Below are positions 1 to 8,143 of a stretch of DNA of 64,000 nt, piece after piece. The notes under the pieces are model-generated. The model was not told the DNA's origin, did no database searches, and saw nothing but the letters and a program-made list of their open reading frames with translations. Source of the stretch: Lacinutrix sp. 5H-3-7-4 (GTDB lineage Bacteria; Bacteroidota; Bacteroidia; Flavobacteriales; Flavobacteriaceae); NCBI RefSeq assembly GCF_000211855.2, contig NC_015638.1, positions 1,116,001 to 1,180,000 on the forward strand, written 5' to 3'. The translations under genes were made by a program, and so were the position numbers. Position 1 is the first letter of the stretch. Every line of letters starts with the position of its first letter.

Positions 1-648
1 GTACAAAAACAATTAGTACTTAGAGCTAAAAAAGCAAGAATACCAGTAATTATTGCAACGCAAATGATGGAAACTATGATAGATAGTTTAACACCAACGC
101 GTGCAGAAGTTAACGATGTTGCCAACTCTGTAATGGATGGTGCAGATGCTGTAATGCTATCTGGAGAAACAAGTGTTGGTAAATATCCAGTGCAAGTAAT
201 CAAGCAAATGGCAAGTATAATAAAAAGCGTAGAAGACAGTGATTTAATTTCTGTACCTCACGAGCCACCAACAATACGTACAAAAAGATACATAACAAAA
301 TCTATATGTTATCATGCTGCACATATGGCAAACGAGATAGATGCAAAAGGGATTTCCACACTAACAAATAGTGGTTATACAGCCTTCCAAATATCTGCGT
401 GGCGACCAAAAGCACACATATTAGTTTTTACCTCAAACCATCGTATTCTAACACAGCTAAACCTTCTTTGGGGAGTAAAAGCATTCTTCTACGATAAATT
501 TGTAAGTACAGACGAGACTATAGAAGATGTAAATAAAATGGCCCAAGATATGGGTTATTTAGAAAAAGGAGATATGTTAGTAAGCCTTGCAGCCATGCCA
601 ATTCAAGAAAAAGGAATGGTAAATACACTTAGAGTTACAGAAATATAG
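1..648 (+). CDS. pyk: pyruvate kinase, C-terminal part (5' end outside window)
   Basis: This is the downstream part of pyruvate kinase, the cytosolic glycolytic enzyme that turns phosphoenolpyruvate and ADP into pyruvate and ATP. The reading frame is open from the first base, so the start lies outside the window. The opening residues (RAKKARIPVIIATQMMETM) continue into SLTPTRAEVNDVANSVMDGADAVMLSGETSVGKYP, the conserved end of the pyruvate kinase barrel. The remainder has the length and character of the C-terminal alpha/beta domain. It ends just before a structured element and a bidirectional terminator shared with dinB. Family assignment is secure; only the length of the missing part is unknown. 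Confidence 0.97.
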   Translation, partial: VQKQLVLRAKKARIPVIIATQMMETMIDSLTPTRAEVNDVANSVMDGADAVMLSGETSVGKYPVQVIKQMASIIKSVEDSDLISVPHEPPTIRTKRYITKSICYHAAHMANEIDAKGISTLTNSGYTAFQISAWRPKAHILVFTSNHRILTQLNLLWGVKAFFYDKFVSTDETIEDVNKMAQDMGYLEKGDMLVSLAAMPIQEKGMVNTLRVTEI

Positions 649-657
649 TTGTTTTTT

Positions 658-731
658 GGGCGTTACCTAAAGGTCGCGCTATTCACTATATCTTTTGTAA
701 AACAAAAGGATGCCGTTACTATCGCTAACGC
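658..731. repeat. structured intergenic element with GCGTTA/TAACGC ends
   Basis: A 74-base block that is more GC-rich than its surroundings sits 9 bases after the pyk stop. Its ends are inverted (GCGTTA at 660-665, TAACGC at 726-731). Inside there is a small ACCT/AGGT hairpin (665-674) and a longer hairpin pairing 690-698 with 702-711, in which a single G bulges. From memory, very similar blocks (GGGCGTTACC...AAAAGGATGCCG...TAACGC) follow genes in many flavobacterial genomes, with compensating changes in the small hairpin; I cannot verify this here. No second copy was seen in this window. Function is unknown; a mobile miniature element or a transcript-end structure are both possible. Confidence 0.5.
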
Positions 732-753
732 AAACTAAGGCAAGTAATAAACT

Positions 754-788
754 AAAAAAACCAGCTACAAACCGTAGTTGGTTTTTTT
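754..788. terminator. bidirectional Rho-independent terminator between pyk and dinB
   Basis: A 15-bp stem (754-768 with 774-788, one G-T wobble) carries an A run on its left flank and a T run on its right flank, so it can end transcription in both directions. It separates the convergent pyk and dinB genes and lies only 2 bases from the dinB stop. Confidence 0.85.
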
Positions 789-790
789 AT

Positions 791-1891
791 TTAAAAGCCA
801 AATTTTAATTGTACAGTAACACTTTTAGGCTCAACCTTTTTTACTTTCTTTTCTGTATTTAAATTAGATAACGAGATCCCAAGTAAACGTACAGAGTTAT
901 TCATTTTTTCTTGATAAAGTAACTCTTTAGCTGTTTCTAAAACCACACTTTTATCACTTATAAAATAAGGCAAAGTTTTACTTCTTGTTTGCAATGTAAA
1001 ATCGCTATACTTTATTTTTAGAGTAACAGTTTTACCAGCAACTTTACTTCTTATTAAACGTTTAGAAACCTCTTCGGCAATATGCTCAAGCTTTTCAAGC
1101 ATAAATATTTCAGACGATAGGTTTTCGCTAAACGTACGTTCTGCAGCAAGGCTTTTTCTAATTCTATTTGGCTTTACTTCACTATTATGTATACCTCTAA
1201 CAATATAATAATAGTAGCTACCAGATTTACCAAAATTTTGCTCTAAAAACTCTAAAGATTTAGACTTTAAATCTGTACCAGTAAAAATACCTTTTTGGTA
1301 CATTTTTTCTGCAGTAACTTTACCAATGCCATAAAATTTTCTAATATCTAAAGCCTCTAAAAAGCCTAAAACCTCCTCAGGATTAACTGTTTTTTGTCCG
1401 TTAGGCTTATTATAATCACTAGCAACTTTAGCAATAAATTTATTAATTGAAATACCCGCAGAAGCTGTTAAACCAACCTCATTAAAAATTCGAGTTCTAA
1501 TCTCTTCAGCAATTAACGAAGCACTAGGATTTCCTTTTTTATTTTCAGTAACATCTAAATATGCTTCATCAAGCGATAAAGGTTCAACCAAATCTGTATA
1601 ATCATAAAAAATAGCTCGAATTTTAGAAGAAATTTCTTTATACCTATCAAATCTAGGCTTAACAAATATTAAATCCGGACACAAACGTCTAGCTTTAACA
1701 CCACTAATAGCACTTCGCACACCAAATTTTCTAGCCTCATAACTTGCTGCACTTACAACGCCACGGTTACCGCCACCGCCAACGGCAATGGCTTTGCCTT
1801 TTAATTCTGGATTATCCATTGCCTCAACAGATGCATAAAAGGCATCCATATCAACATGAATAATTTTTCTTAACGCAAAATCTAAAGACAT
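791..1891 (-). CDS. dinB: DNA polymerase IV (Y-family translesion polymerase)
   Basis: Error-prone Y-family DNA polymerase that extends primers past damaged template bases. The first metal-binding motif is HVDMDAFYASVE (Asp14, Asp16) and the second is SLDEAYLDVT (Asp108-Glu109). The YEARKFGVRS finger motif and the helix-hairpin-helix segment FYGIGKVTAEKM follow, and the little-finger domain fills the C-terminal third. At 366 aa it is full length. The protein ends in VQLKFGF, a loose version of the QLxLF beta-clamp-binding peptide usual in this family. The start ATG is preceded by a -7 promoter box only 4 bases upstream, so the message may be leaderless. The gene is divergent from the CYTH gene. 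No LexA-type operator was recognised. Confidence 0.96.
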   Translation of the reverse strand: MSLDFALRKIIHVDMDAFYASVEAMDNPELKGKAIAVGGGGNRGVVSAASYEARKFGVRSAISGVKARRLCPDLIFVKPRFDRYKEISSKIRAIFYDYTDLVEPLSLDEAYLDVTENKKGNPSASLIAEEIRTRIFNEVGLTASAGISINKFIAKVASDYNKPNGQKTVNPEEVLGFLEALDIRKFYGIGKVTAEKMYQKGIFTGTDLKSKSLEFLEQNFGKSGSYYYYIVRGIHNSEVKPNRIRKSLAAERTFSENLSSEIFMLEKLEHIAEEVSKRLIRSKVAGKTVTLKIKYSDFTLQTRSKTLPYFISDKSVVLETAKELLYQEKMNNSVRLLGISLSNLNTEKKVKKVEPKSVTVQLKFGF

Positions 1892-1895
1892 AGTG

Positions 1896-1903
1896 CAAAT
1901 TTA
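1896..1903 (-). promoter_or_regulatory. -7 box of the dinB promoter, almost touching the start codon
   Basis: On the minus strand this reads TAAATTTG, an exact match to the Bacteroidota -7 consensus TAnnTTTG. Only CACT separates it from the dinB ATG (1889-1891), so the predicted transcription start falls on or next to the start codon. No TTG -33 element at the usual spacing was found. Confidence 0.45.
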
Positions 1904-1929
1904 TTAATTCCTCTCCAAGCAGAAATCTC

Positions 1930-1937
1930 TATTTTTG
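1930..1937 (+). promoter_or_regulatory. -7 box for the CYTH gene
   Basis: TATTTTTG matches the Bacteroidota -7 consensus TAnnTTTG about 48 bases upstream of the CYTH start codon. It is divergent from the dinB box. No clear -33 element was seen, so the call rests on the box alone. Confidence 0.4.
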
Positions 1938-1985
1938 TAATTTAGAACAAAATTAATAACAATATCTTGGTAAATAACCATAAAC

Positions 1986-2453
1986 ATGATTGAAATAGAA
2001 CGCAAATTTCTAGTAAATTCTAATAATTTTAAAACACAATCTTACAATAGTTTTAAAATTAAACAAGGCTTTTTAAATACTCATAAAGAAAGAACTGTAC
2101 GTGTAAGGTTAAAAGACGATATAGGGTATATTACTGTTAAAGGCGCATCATCAAAAAACGGATTATCTAGATTTGAATGGGAAAAAGAAATAACAACAAA
2201 TGAAGCCAATTCACTATTAAAACTATGTGAAAATGGAGTTATAGATAAAACCAGATACGAAGTAAAAACCGGAAATCATATTTTTGAAATTGATGAATTC
2301 TACGGCGAAAATGCTGGTTTAATAATCGCAGAAATAGAGCTAACATCAGAAAATGAAAGTTTTGAAAAACCTAATTGGTTAGGAAAAGAAGTAACAGGAG
2401 AAATAAAATATTATAATTCGCAATTAAGTATAATACCTTTTAACAAATGGTAA
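1986..2453 (+). CDS. CYTH-domain triphosphate tunnel enzyme
   Basis: A 155-aa protein made of a single CYTH domain, the tunnel-shaped fold of class IV adenylate cyclases and inorganic or thiamine triphosphatases. It opens with MIEIERKFLV, the ExExK signature in which the two Glu bind metal and the Lys binds phosphate. The later strands TVRVRLKDD, YITVKG and FEIDEFYGENAGLIIAEIEL supply the other charged tunnel residues. Short bacterial members are mostly tripolyphosphatases rather than cyclases, so the substrate is probably inorganic triphosphate; this is inferred from the family. It overlaps no RNA element and leads directly into the next gene with an 11-base gap. Confidence 0.88.
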   Translation: MIEIERKFLVNSNNFKTQSYNSFKIKQGFLNTHKERTVRVRLKDDIGYITVKGASSKNGLSRFEWEKEITTNEANSLLKLCENGVIDKTRYEVKTGNHIFEIDEFYGENAGLIIAEIELTSENESFEKPNWLGKEVTGEIKYYNSQLSIIPFNKW

Positions 2454-2464
2454 ACAATTTATAT

Positions 2465-2977
2465 ATGAAAAAAATACTATTATTAGCATTATTTGTATTA
2501 ACGGCATGTAATCAAACAGAAAAATCTGATAATAAAAATATAGAAGTTTCTAGCAGTCTTAAAAAAAGTTTAGAACAAAAACCTTTACTAACTTCAAAAC
2601 AACAATTAGAAGCCTTAAAAAATGATGGTTTTAAGGTTATGGACTATGTTGACGAGAAAACAAAAGACACTGTAATTATGCAACAGTATTTTATGGCGTT
2701 TTTAAAATCTGGTCCAATTAGAAATCAAAATGAAGAAGAAGCGACACGGTTACAAAAAGAACATTTAGCGCATTTGGGCAAAATGTACGATTTAGGTTAT
2801 GCAGATATTTCTGGCCCTTTTGGAGACAATGGCGATTTAAGAGGTATTACAATTTATAATGTACCTAACCTAAAAATGGCAGATAGTTTAGCAAATGCAG
2901 ACCCAATGGTTAAAGCAGGAAGATTAGAAATAGAAATACATCCTTGGTGGGCAGCCAAAGGTTACAGTTTACGTTAA
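2465..2977 (+). CDS. lipoprotein with YCII-like domain
   Basis: The chosen start (MKKILLLALFVLTACNQ) gives a textbook lipoprotein signal with lipobox LTAC; an in-frame ATG 18 bases upstream overlaps the preceding gene and would spoil the signal. After a charged linker, the C-terminal about 110 residues (from MQQYFMAFLKSG to PWWAAKGYSL) resemble the YCII family. They include the His-Asp pattern around EHLAHLGKMYDLGYADISGPF, a ferredoxin-like fold of unknown chemistry. The protein is predicted to be membrane-anchored in the envelope. It probably shares a transcript with the CYTH gene and is followed by a bidirectional terminator. The biological role is not known. Confidence 0.8.
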   Translation: MKKILLLALFVLTACNQTEKSDNKNIEVSSSLKKSLEQKPLLTSKQQLEALKNDGFKVMDYVDEKTKDTVIMQQYFMAFLKSGPIRNQNEEEATRLQKEHLAHLGKMYDLGYADISGPFGDNGDLRGITIYNVPNLKMADSLANADPMVKAGRLEIEIHPWWAAKGYSLR

Positions 2978-2978
2978 T

Positions 2979-3011
2979 AAAAAAGCCACAACAAATTGTT
3001 GTGGCTTTTTT
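2979..3011. terminator. bidirectional terminator
   Basis: A 14-bp perfect stem (2979-2992 with 2998-3011) with a 5-base loop is flanked by an A run and a T run. It lies between the convergent YCII lipoprotein and the reprolysin-like protease genes. Confidence 0.88.
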
Positions 3012-3030
3012 ATTTAAACTTGATTTAAAA

Positions 3031-6009
3031 TCATTCTACAATAATCTTTTTAGTAACTACTTTAGAACCATCACTTATATTAAGTAAATACATTCCTGAT
3101 TCTACATTACCAAGGCTTATTGCCTTGTTAAACTCTGCAGAAGTATTATTATAAGTTTTACTAATTATTGAGCGTCCACGAACATCAAATACATCTATAC
3201 CAATATTACTTGAAGTTGTATTAAACTTTACATTAAACTCTCCATTATTAGGATTTGGATATACACTTAAATTACTTAATGAGAATTCATCAACACTTAA
3301 AGGGTTTAATACATTTACAGAATAATCTTCCACTTGCCCAAAAAATCCTGTTTCACAAGGATCATAATCATTATTAACACTATCTGTATTTTTCATACCT
3401 ACTCTCATTGTAGTCGTTCCTAAAACAGCATCGTTTGGAACTGTAATTGCTAATGGAGAGTTAGAACTAGGTTGATCCACCATATTAACTATGGTTCCTA
3501 AATCGTATTCTTCTCCTGGGTCTAAGAAACTACAGTTTTGATTCCAATCTATCCATACTTTTACAACATAGAAAAAGTTTCCATTAGTATCTAAATTAAC
3601 CGTCATATCATGAGTAGAGTTTCTTTCCACATCTGTAGAAATTGAAGTAAAATCTTCGTATGGCGCTGTACTAACAGTAGCATCTAAATTATTAATTGTA
3701 TTATAAATAACACCAGTAATTCTATCTGAATCTGTTGCTTCAGCTGCAGATTGGCACACACTATCTGTTGTTGTAAGCGCTGCCGTTTCAGTTTTAGTTA
3801 TAGATGGCGATGTAGCAGTAACTGTAATTGTATAATTACCAGGTGTACCAGTAGATAAACCTGTTATATCCATAGTAAAAGTACCATCTGTATTTAAAGA
3901 TGTTGGAGAAAAAGTAATATTCGCTCCAGATCCTGCCGGTGAAATTGTGGCAGAAAATGTTGTCGTTTCAGAAAAACCATTTGAAGTTACATAAGAAAAA
4001 TCATAACTAACATTATCTATATTACATACAGATTGTGCACCTGTAGTATTACTTATACTAAAATCCTGAGCACTTGATAAAGAAAAAACATCTGATATTG
4101 CATAAAAAACATTATCTGCTGCTTCGACTAAAATTCTTGAATTATTATTAGTTGCTATATTAGGAACTGTTATTGTAGCAGAACCATTATTAGGGACTCC
4201 AGAGGCTAAAGTTGTATTAAAATTTAATCCACCATCTGATGAAAATAAAATATTAACCGTCTGGCAATTTATAGTTGCATTATTAGTTTGACCAACAACC
4301 CAATTAACTACTTGAGTACTTCCTGGAGCCCAAGTTGGAGGTGTTGAAACAGTAAATGGTGTTACATTTTCTACAGTAACTACCATTTCGTCAGACTGTG
4401 TATTACCTGCAACAGGAGCATTATCTCTTACTGTTAATAAAAAACTCATAGTTCTTGCTACAGATGGCACAACCTCCCAAGTAGAAGCTAAAGAACCCGA
4501 TAAAACAGTATTAAAGTCTGGAAAGTATCTAACTGGTGTTGTTTTTGGGTCTAGTGACCTAAATGTTGGTCCAGCTGTATTTGTTGATTGTGGAGGCATA
4601 GGTGCTGGAGTTGTATCGTTTTGCTCCCAAGAATAAGTTAATGAGTTACCGTCTGGATCTGTACCAACTCCTGTTAGTTTAAATGCTGTTGATGGTGGAA
4701 TAGAGTAATCTACTCCTGCATTTGCAGTTGGTGCAGTATTTCCACTAGAAACAGATGTGCCACAAGTACTACTATTTCCTCCAGAGATATTTAACCACAT
4801 TTCTTTAATGTTTTCACCATTAAAATAATCATCGCTATTATTTTGAATATTTGGCGCGCATATTCCAGCATATCCCATTATTGTAGAAGCACTTCCTGGT
4901 TCTACAGAAACAGAAGAACGTTGACAATTGTTATTTTGAGTATGGTTACCTCCAAACTGGTGACCTATTTCGTGTGCTACGTAATCTATATCAAAAGCAT
5001 CTCCCATAGGAACTGGAGAACCAGTAACACCTTGTGCTTTAAAGCCTGTACAAGGAGAGTTTAATGAGGCTATACCTCCACCACCAGTACTAAATACATG
5101 TCCAATATCATAATTTGGTGAGCCTATATTATTATCACATGTTGTTTGGTTTTGACTAAGCATTGCTCCTCCATTATTATTTGTGTAAGGATCTGAATCT
5201 ACATTTGGGCCTAAAAAAATTATACTTGTATTATCAACCATTGTCATGGTAAGACCTAAATCACGTACATATACACCATTGACGCGATTCATGGTTATAG
5301 TCATAGCGGCCATAACACTACTCATGGTTCCGCCATGAAATTGCGCATACTCTACAGTACAAGCTAAAGCTATACGATACGTTCTTAGTTGTCCATCGTC
5401 TGCATTTTTTAATGCCAAATATTCTTCATTAGAAATGCCACTTTTTTCGAATACTGACTCTGTCTCACAGACAAAATTATCTGTATTTGTATCACCTTCA
5501 GAATTAACAAAAACAATATATGTTTTTAAATCACTAGAATAAGGCTCTATAAAAACAGTTTTCTTTTCTGAAAAAATTGTTCCGCTTAATCCTTTTTCTG
5601 GAGTTATAGTTAAACGAAGCATTGCTGCTGGATTTTCTATACCAACGCCTACATATGTTTTTATATTAGGAAACTTTGCTGCCAAATCTGGTTCCATAAT
5701 TGAAACTTCACTTATTCTAAAAGACTCAAATTTTCCTTCAGCATTAGGCATCTGGACGATAACGTTAGATGTTTTATCGTAACTTATACTTTTTGGAACA
5801 TTATTTAAAGTTTGTGATAAATTATTTAAATCTACATTAAACAGTGTGGATTTTAAAGGAGTCGCTTTATAAAATTTATTTTCTATACTATTAGCTTTTT
5901 GTGTGCTAATTTGTGACCATATAACAGATTTCTTTTGAGCATGTATACTGATGGATAACAGTATTAACAGAAAAAGAAAAAATATATTTTTAAAGTAATT
6001 TTTTTTCAT
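3031..6009 (-). CDS. secreted reprolysin-like zinc metalloprotease with T9SS sorting tail
   Basis: A 992-aa exported protease. Residues 1-24 are a signal peptide ending in IHAQ. A propeptide-like region runs to about 200. The catalytic domain carries the metzincin zinc motif HEIGHQFGGNH (about residue 346) followed by the Met-turn IMGYAG. Then come Ig/PKD-like segments (about 420-780) and a GEVED domain (about 790-905, with WIDWNQNCSFLDPGEEYDLG). Last is a type IX secretion sorting tail beginning LSVYPNPNNGEF and ending KKIIVE. By family it is an M12B-like protease sent through the T9SS to the surface or medium, where it would digest external protein. Cysteines in the catalytic domain probably form disulfides. 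It is monocistronic with its own terminator. Confidence 0.93.
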   Translation of the reverse strand: MKKNYFKNIFFLFLLILLSISIHAQKKSVIWSQISTQKANSIENKFYKATPLKSTLFNVDLNNLSQTLNNVPKSISYDKTSNVIVQMPNAEGKFESFRISEVSIMEPDLAAKFPNIKTYVGVGIENPAAMLRLTITPEKGLSGTIFSEKKTVFIEPYSSDLKTYIVFVNSEGDTNTDNFVCETESVFEKSGISNEEYLALKNADDGQLRTYRIALACTVEYAQFHGGTMSSVMAAMTITMNRVNGVYVRDLGLTMTMVDNTSIIFLGPNVDSDPYTNNNGGAMLSQNQTTCDNNIGSPNYDIGHVFSTGGGGIASLNSPCTGFKAQGVTGSPVPMGDAFDIDYVAHEIGHQFGGNHTQNNNCQRSSVSVEPGSASTIMGYAGICAPNIQNNSDDYFNGENIKEMWLNISGGNSSTCGTSVSSGNTAPTANAGVDYSIPPSTAFKLTGVGTDPDGNSLTYSWEQNDTTPAPMPPQSTNTAGPTFRSLDPKTTPVRYFPDFNTVLSGSLASTWEVVPSVARTMSFLLTVRDNAPVAGNTQSDEMVVTVENVTPFTVSTPPTWAPGSTQVVNWVVGQTNNATINCQTVNILFSSDGGLNFNTTLASGVPNNGSATITVPNIATNNNSRILVEAADNVFYAISDVFSLSSAQDFSISNTTGAQSVCNIDNVSYDFSYVTSNGFSETTTFSATISPAGSGANITFSPTSLNTDGTFTMDITGLSTGTPGNYTITVTATSPSITKTETAALTTTDSVCQSAAEATDSDRITGVIYNTINNLDATVSTAPYEDFTSISTDVERNSTHDMTVNLDTNGNFFYVVKVWIDWNQNCSFLDPGEEYDLGTIVNMVDQPSSNSPLAITVPNDAVLGTTTMRVGMKNTDSVNNDYDPCETGFFGQVEDYSVNVLNPLSVDEFSLSNLSVYPNPNNGEFNVKFNTTSSNIGIDVFDVRGRSIISKTYNNTSAEFNKAISLGNVESGMYLLNISDGSKVVTKKIIVE

Positions 6010-6096
6010 AATATATTGTTTTTTAAAAGTTTAAATATAATTTGATAATTATAGAAAGCCAAAGCTTATGTGTTAAAAAAACAACTATTAAATAAA

Positions 6097-6141
6097 AAAA
6101 GGAGGTAGGTTTTAAATAAAATGCAAATATGCCCTCCTTTT
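6097..6141 (-). other. terminator-like hairpin upstream of the metalloprotease gene
   Basis: Read on the minus strand, AAAAGGAGG pairs with CCTCCTTTT across a 27-base loop and is followed by seven T. It lies about 90 bases upstream of the metalloprotease start and after the accC terminator. It could be a second terminator for accC, or an attenuator if transcription of the protease begins upstream of it. The loop contains CATATTTG, one base away from a -7 box, which argues that transcription may instead start inside it. Confidence 0.4.
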
Positions 6142-6165
6142 GCTAATAATTTTAATTGTATTCAT

Positions 6166-6200
6166 AAAAAAAAGCGACTTATATAAGTCGCTTTTTTTTT
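6166..6200. terminator. terminator after accC
   Basis: A nearly perfect palindrome (A run, GCGACTTA, TAAGTCGC, T run) centred at 6182-6183 has an A run and a T run on its flanks. It overlaps the last bases of the accC stop codon and should end the acc transcript. Confidence 0.88.
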
Positions 6201-7551
6201 ATTCTTCAATTTCCTCTTGCATTACAAAATCTTCCATAAATTTTGTAGTATAATTTCCTGACAGATAATCTGGATGATCCATTAATTGTCTATGGAACGG
6301 GATTGTTGTTTTAATACCTTCTATAACAAACTCATCTAAGGCACGTTTCATTTTATTTATTGCTTCTTCTCTTGTTTGCGCAGTTGTAATTAACTTAGCA
6401 ATCATAGAATCGTAATTTGGAGGTATTGAATAACCTGCATATACGTGAGTATCTAAACGTACTCCATGTCCTCCAGGCGCATGTAACGTTGTAATTCTAC
6501 CTGGTGAAGGTCTAAAATCGTTAAATGGATCTTCCGCATTAATTCTACATTCTATAGAGTGTAATTGTGGTAAATAGTTTTTACCAGAAATAGGCACTCC
6601 TGCTGCTACAAGGATTTGTTCTCGTATTAAGTCGAAATCAATTACTTGCTCGGTAATTGGGTGCTCTACTTGAATACGTGTATTCATTTCCATAAAGTAG
6701 AAGTTTCTATGTTTATCTACTAAAAACTCTACTGTTCCAGCTCCTTCATACTTAATATATTCTGCTGCTTTTACAGCTGCTTCACCCATTTTTTTACGTA
6801 AAGCTGGAGTCATAAAAGGAGAAGGTACTTCTTCAGTTAATTTTTGGTGACGACGTTGTACAGAGCAATCTCTTTCTGATAAATGACATGCTTTACCATT
6901 AGAGTCTCCTACTATTTGAATTTCAATATGGCGAGGCTCTTCAATAAGCTTTTCCATATACATGTCATCATTTCCAAAAGCTGCTTTAGATTCTTGTCTT
7001 GCAGATTCCCATGCTTCTTGTAAGTCTTCTGGTTTCCATACAGCACGCATTCCTTTTCCTCCACCACCGGCAGAAGCTTTTAACATAACTGGGTAACCTG
7101 TTTCTTTTGCTATTTTTTTACAGTCTTCAAATGTTTCTATAACACCTTCACTTCCTGGTACACATGGTACGCCTGCAGCAATCATTGTAGATTTTGCATT
7201 GGCTTTATCTCCCATTTTATCAATCATATCTGGAGATGCTCCAATAAACTTGATATCGTGTTCTGCACAAATTTTTGAGAATTTAGCATTCTCTGATAGA
7301 AATCCGTATCCTGGGTGTATTGCATCTGCATTTGTAATTTCTGCAGCTGCAATAATATTAGACATTTTTAAGTAAGACTCACTACTTGGTGCTGGCCCAA
7401 TGCAAACTGCTTCATCTGCAAATTTTACATGTAGACTTTCGGCATCTGCTGTAGAATATACTGCTACAGTTTTTATGCCCATTTCTTTACAGGTTCTAAT
7501 AACACGTAGTGCTATTTCTCCTCTATTGGCAATTAATACTTTTTTAAACAT
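6199..7551 (-). CDS. accC: acetyl-CoA carboxylase, biotin carboxylase subunit
   Basis: ATP-grasp enzyme that carboxylates biotin on AccB, the first half-reaction of malonyl-CoA formation. The protein begins [20 protein letters not shown], the canonical biotin carboxylase N-terminus. The glycine-rich ATP loop [12 protein letters not shown], the segments HIEIQIVGD and [12 protein letters not shown], and the catalytic loop [18 protein letters not shown] (with the active-site Arg) are all present. At 450 aa it matches a stand-alone AccC. It lies 77 bases downstream of accB; the spacer holds an AT-rich inverted repeat. The carboxyltransferase subunits are not in the window. Confidence 0.98.
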   Translation of the reverse strand: MFKKVLIANRGEIALRVIRTCKEMGIKTVAVYSTADAESLHVKFADEAVCIGPAPSSESYLKMSNIIAAAEITNADAIHPGYGFLSENAKFSKICAEHDIKFIGASPDMIDKMGDKANAKSTMIAAGVPCVPGSEGVIETFEDCKKIAKETGYPVMLKASAGGGGKGMRAVWKPEDLQEAWESARQESKAAFGNDDMYMEKLIEEPRHIEIQIVGDSNGKACHLSERDCSVQRRHQKLTEEVPSPFMTPALRKKMGEAAVKAAEYIKYEGAGTVEFLVDKHRNFYFMEMNTRIQVEHPITEQVIDFDLIREQILVAAGVPISGKNYLPQLHSIECRINAEDPFNDFRPSPGRITTLHAPGGHGVRLDTHVYAGYSIPPNYDSMIAKLITTAQTREEAINKMKRALDEFVIEGIKTTIPFHRQLMDHPDYLSGNYTTKFMEDFVMQEEIEE

Positions 7552-7565
7552 AACGTTCTAAAAAA

Positions 7566-7622
7566 TTTAAAATTCAAATTCCAAATTCCAACAAATTGGG
7601 ATTTGTGTTTTGGAATTTTAAA
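7566..7622. repeat. inverted repeat with CAAATTCC units between accB and accC
   Basis: The spacer holds perfect 10-bp inverted arms (TTTAAAATTC at 7566-7575, GAATTTTAAA at 7613-7622). Between them CAAATTC is repeated and is followed by GGGATTTG and TTTTGGAATT. The whole could fold as an AT-rich hairpin in the accB-accC message. Similar CCAAATTCC-rich spacers occur between flavobacterial genes as far as I recall. The function is unknown and nothing here shows that it acts as a terminator, since no T run follows. Confidence 0.5.
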
Positions 7623-7628
7623 ATTGGG

Positions 7629-8111
7629 TTATGATGGGTCTACTAAAAATAATGGTTGATCAAATTCTACCGGAGAGGCATCATCAACTAATATTTTAAC
7701 AATTTTACCTGAAACTTCAGATTCTATTTCATTAAATAGTTTCATTGCTTCAATAATACAAAGTACATCTCCTTCTGCGATTGATTGTCCTACTTCAACA
7801 AATAATGGTTTATCTGGTGATGGTTTTCTATAAAATGTTCCAATAATTGGAGATTTTACAGTTATATATTTTGAATCTTCTTTTTCTGGTGCTGCTGGAG
7901 TTGCAGGTGCTGCCGCTGCTGCTGGAGCAGGTGCCGCTTGTTGCATTTGCATTTGTGGCATTTGAGCCATTGGCATTTGCTGAACAATTGTAGTTTCAGA
8001 ATCTGATCCTGTTCTTATTGTTATCTTAACGTCATCTGTTTCTAATTTAACCTCACTCGCTCCAGATTTGGCTACAAATTTGATTAAGTTTTGAATGTCT
8101 TTTAAATCCAT
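7629..8111 (-). CDS. accB: acetyl-CoA carboxylase, biotin carboxyl carrier protein
   Basis: Carries the biotin that shuttles carboxylate between AccC and the carboxyltransferase. The biotinyl domain contains [12 protein letters not shown], with Lys124 the expected biotin site. The usual Met after the Lys-Leu pair is Phe, as in several Bacteroidota as I recall. Residues 45-76 are a flexible linker rich in Met, Gln, Pro and Ala; the N-terminal part ([13 protein letters not shown]) is the usual AccB assembly region. 160 aa is normal. It sits between fabH (32 bases) and accC, forming the standard fabH-accB-accC cluster. Confidence 0.97.
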   Translation of the reverse strand: MDLKDIQNLIKFVAKSGASEVKLETDDVKITIRTGSDSETTIVQQMPMAQMPQMQMQQAAPAPAAAAAPATPAAPEKEDSKYITVKSPIIGTFYRKPSPDKPLFVEVGQSIAEGDVLCIIEAMKLFNEIESEVSGKIVKILVDDASPVEFDQPLFLVDPS

Positions 8112-8143
8112 AATTACAGTTATTAAGTTTTTTTATAGTTAGT

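Noticed and set aside
4843-5064. 73-codon plus-strand frame inside the metalloprotease gene
   Set aside because: Lies fully inside the strongly supported zinc-protease coding region on the other strand and has no family-like features.
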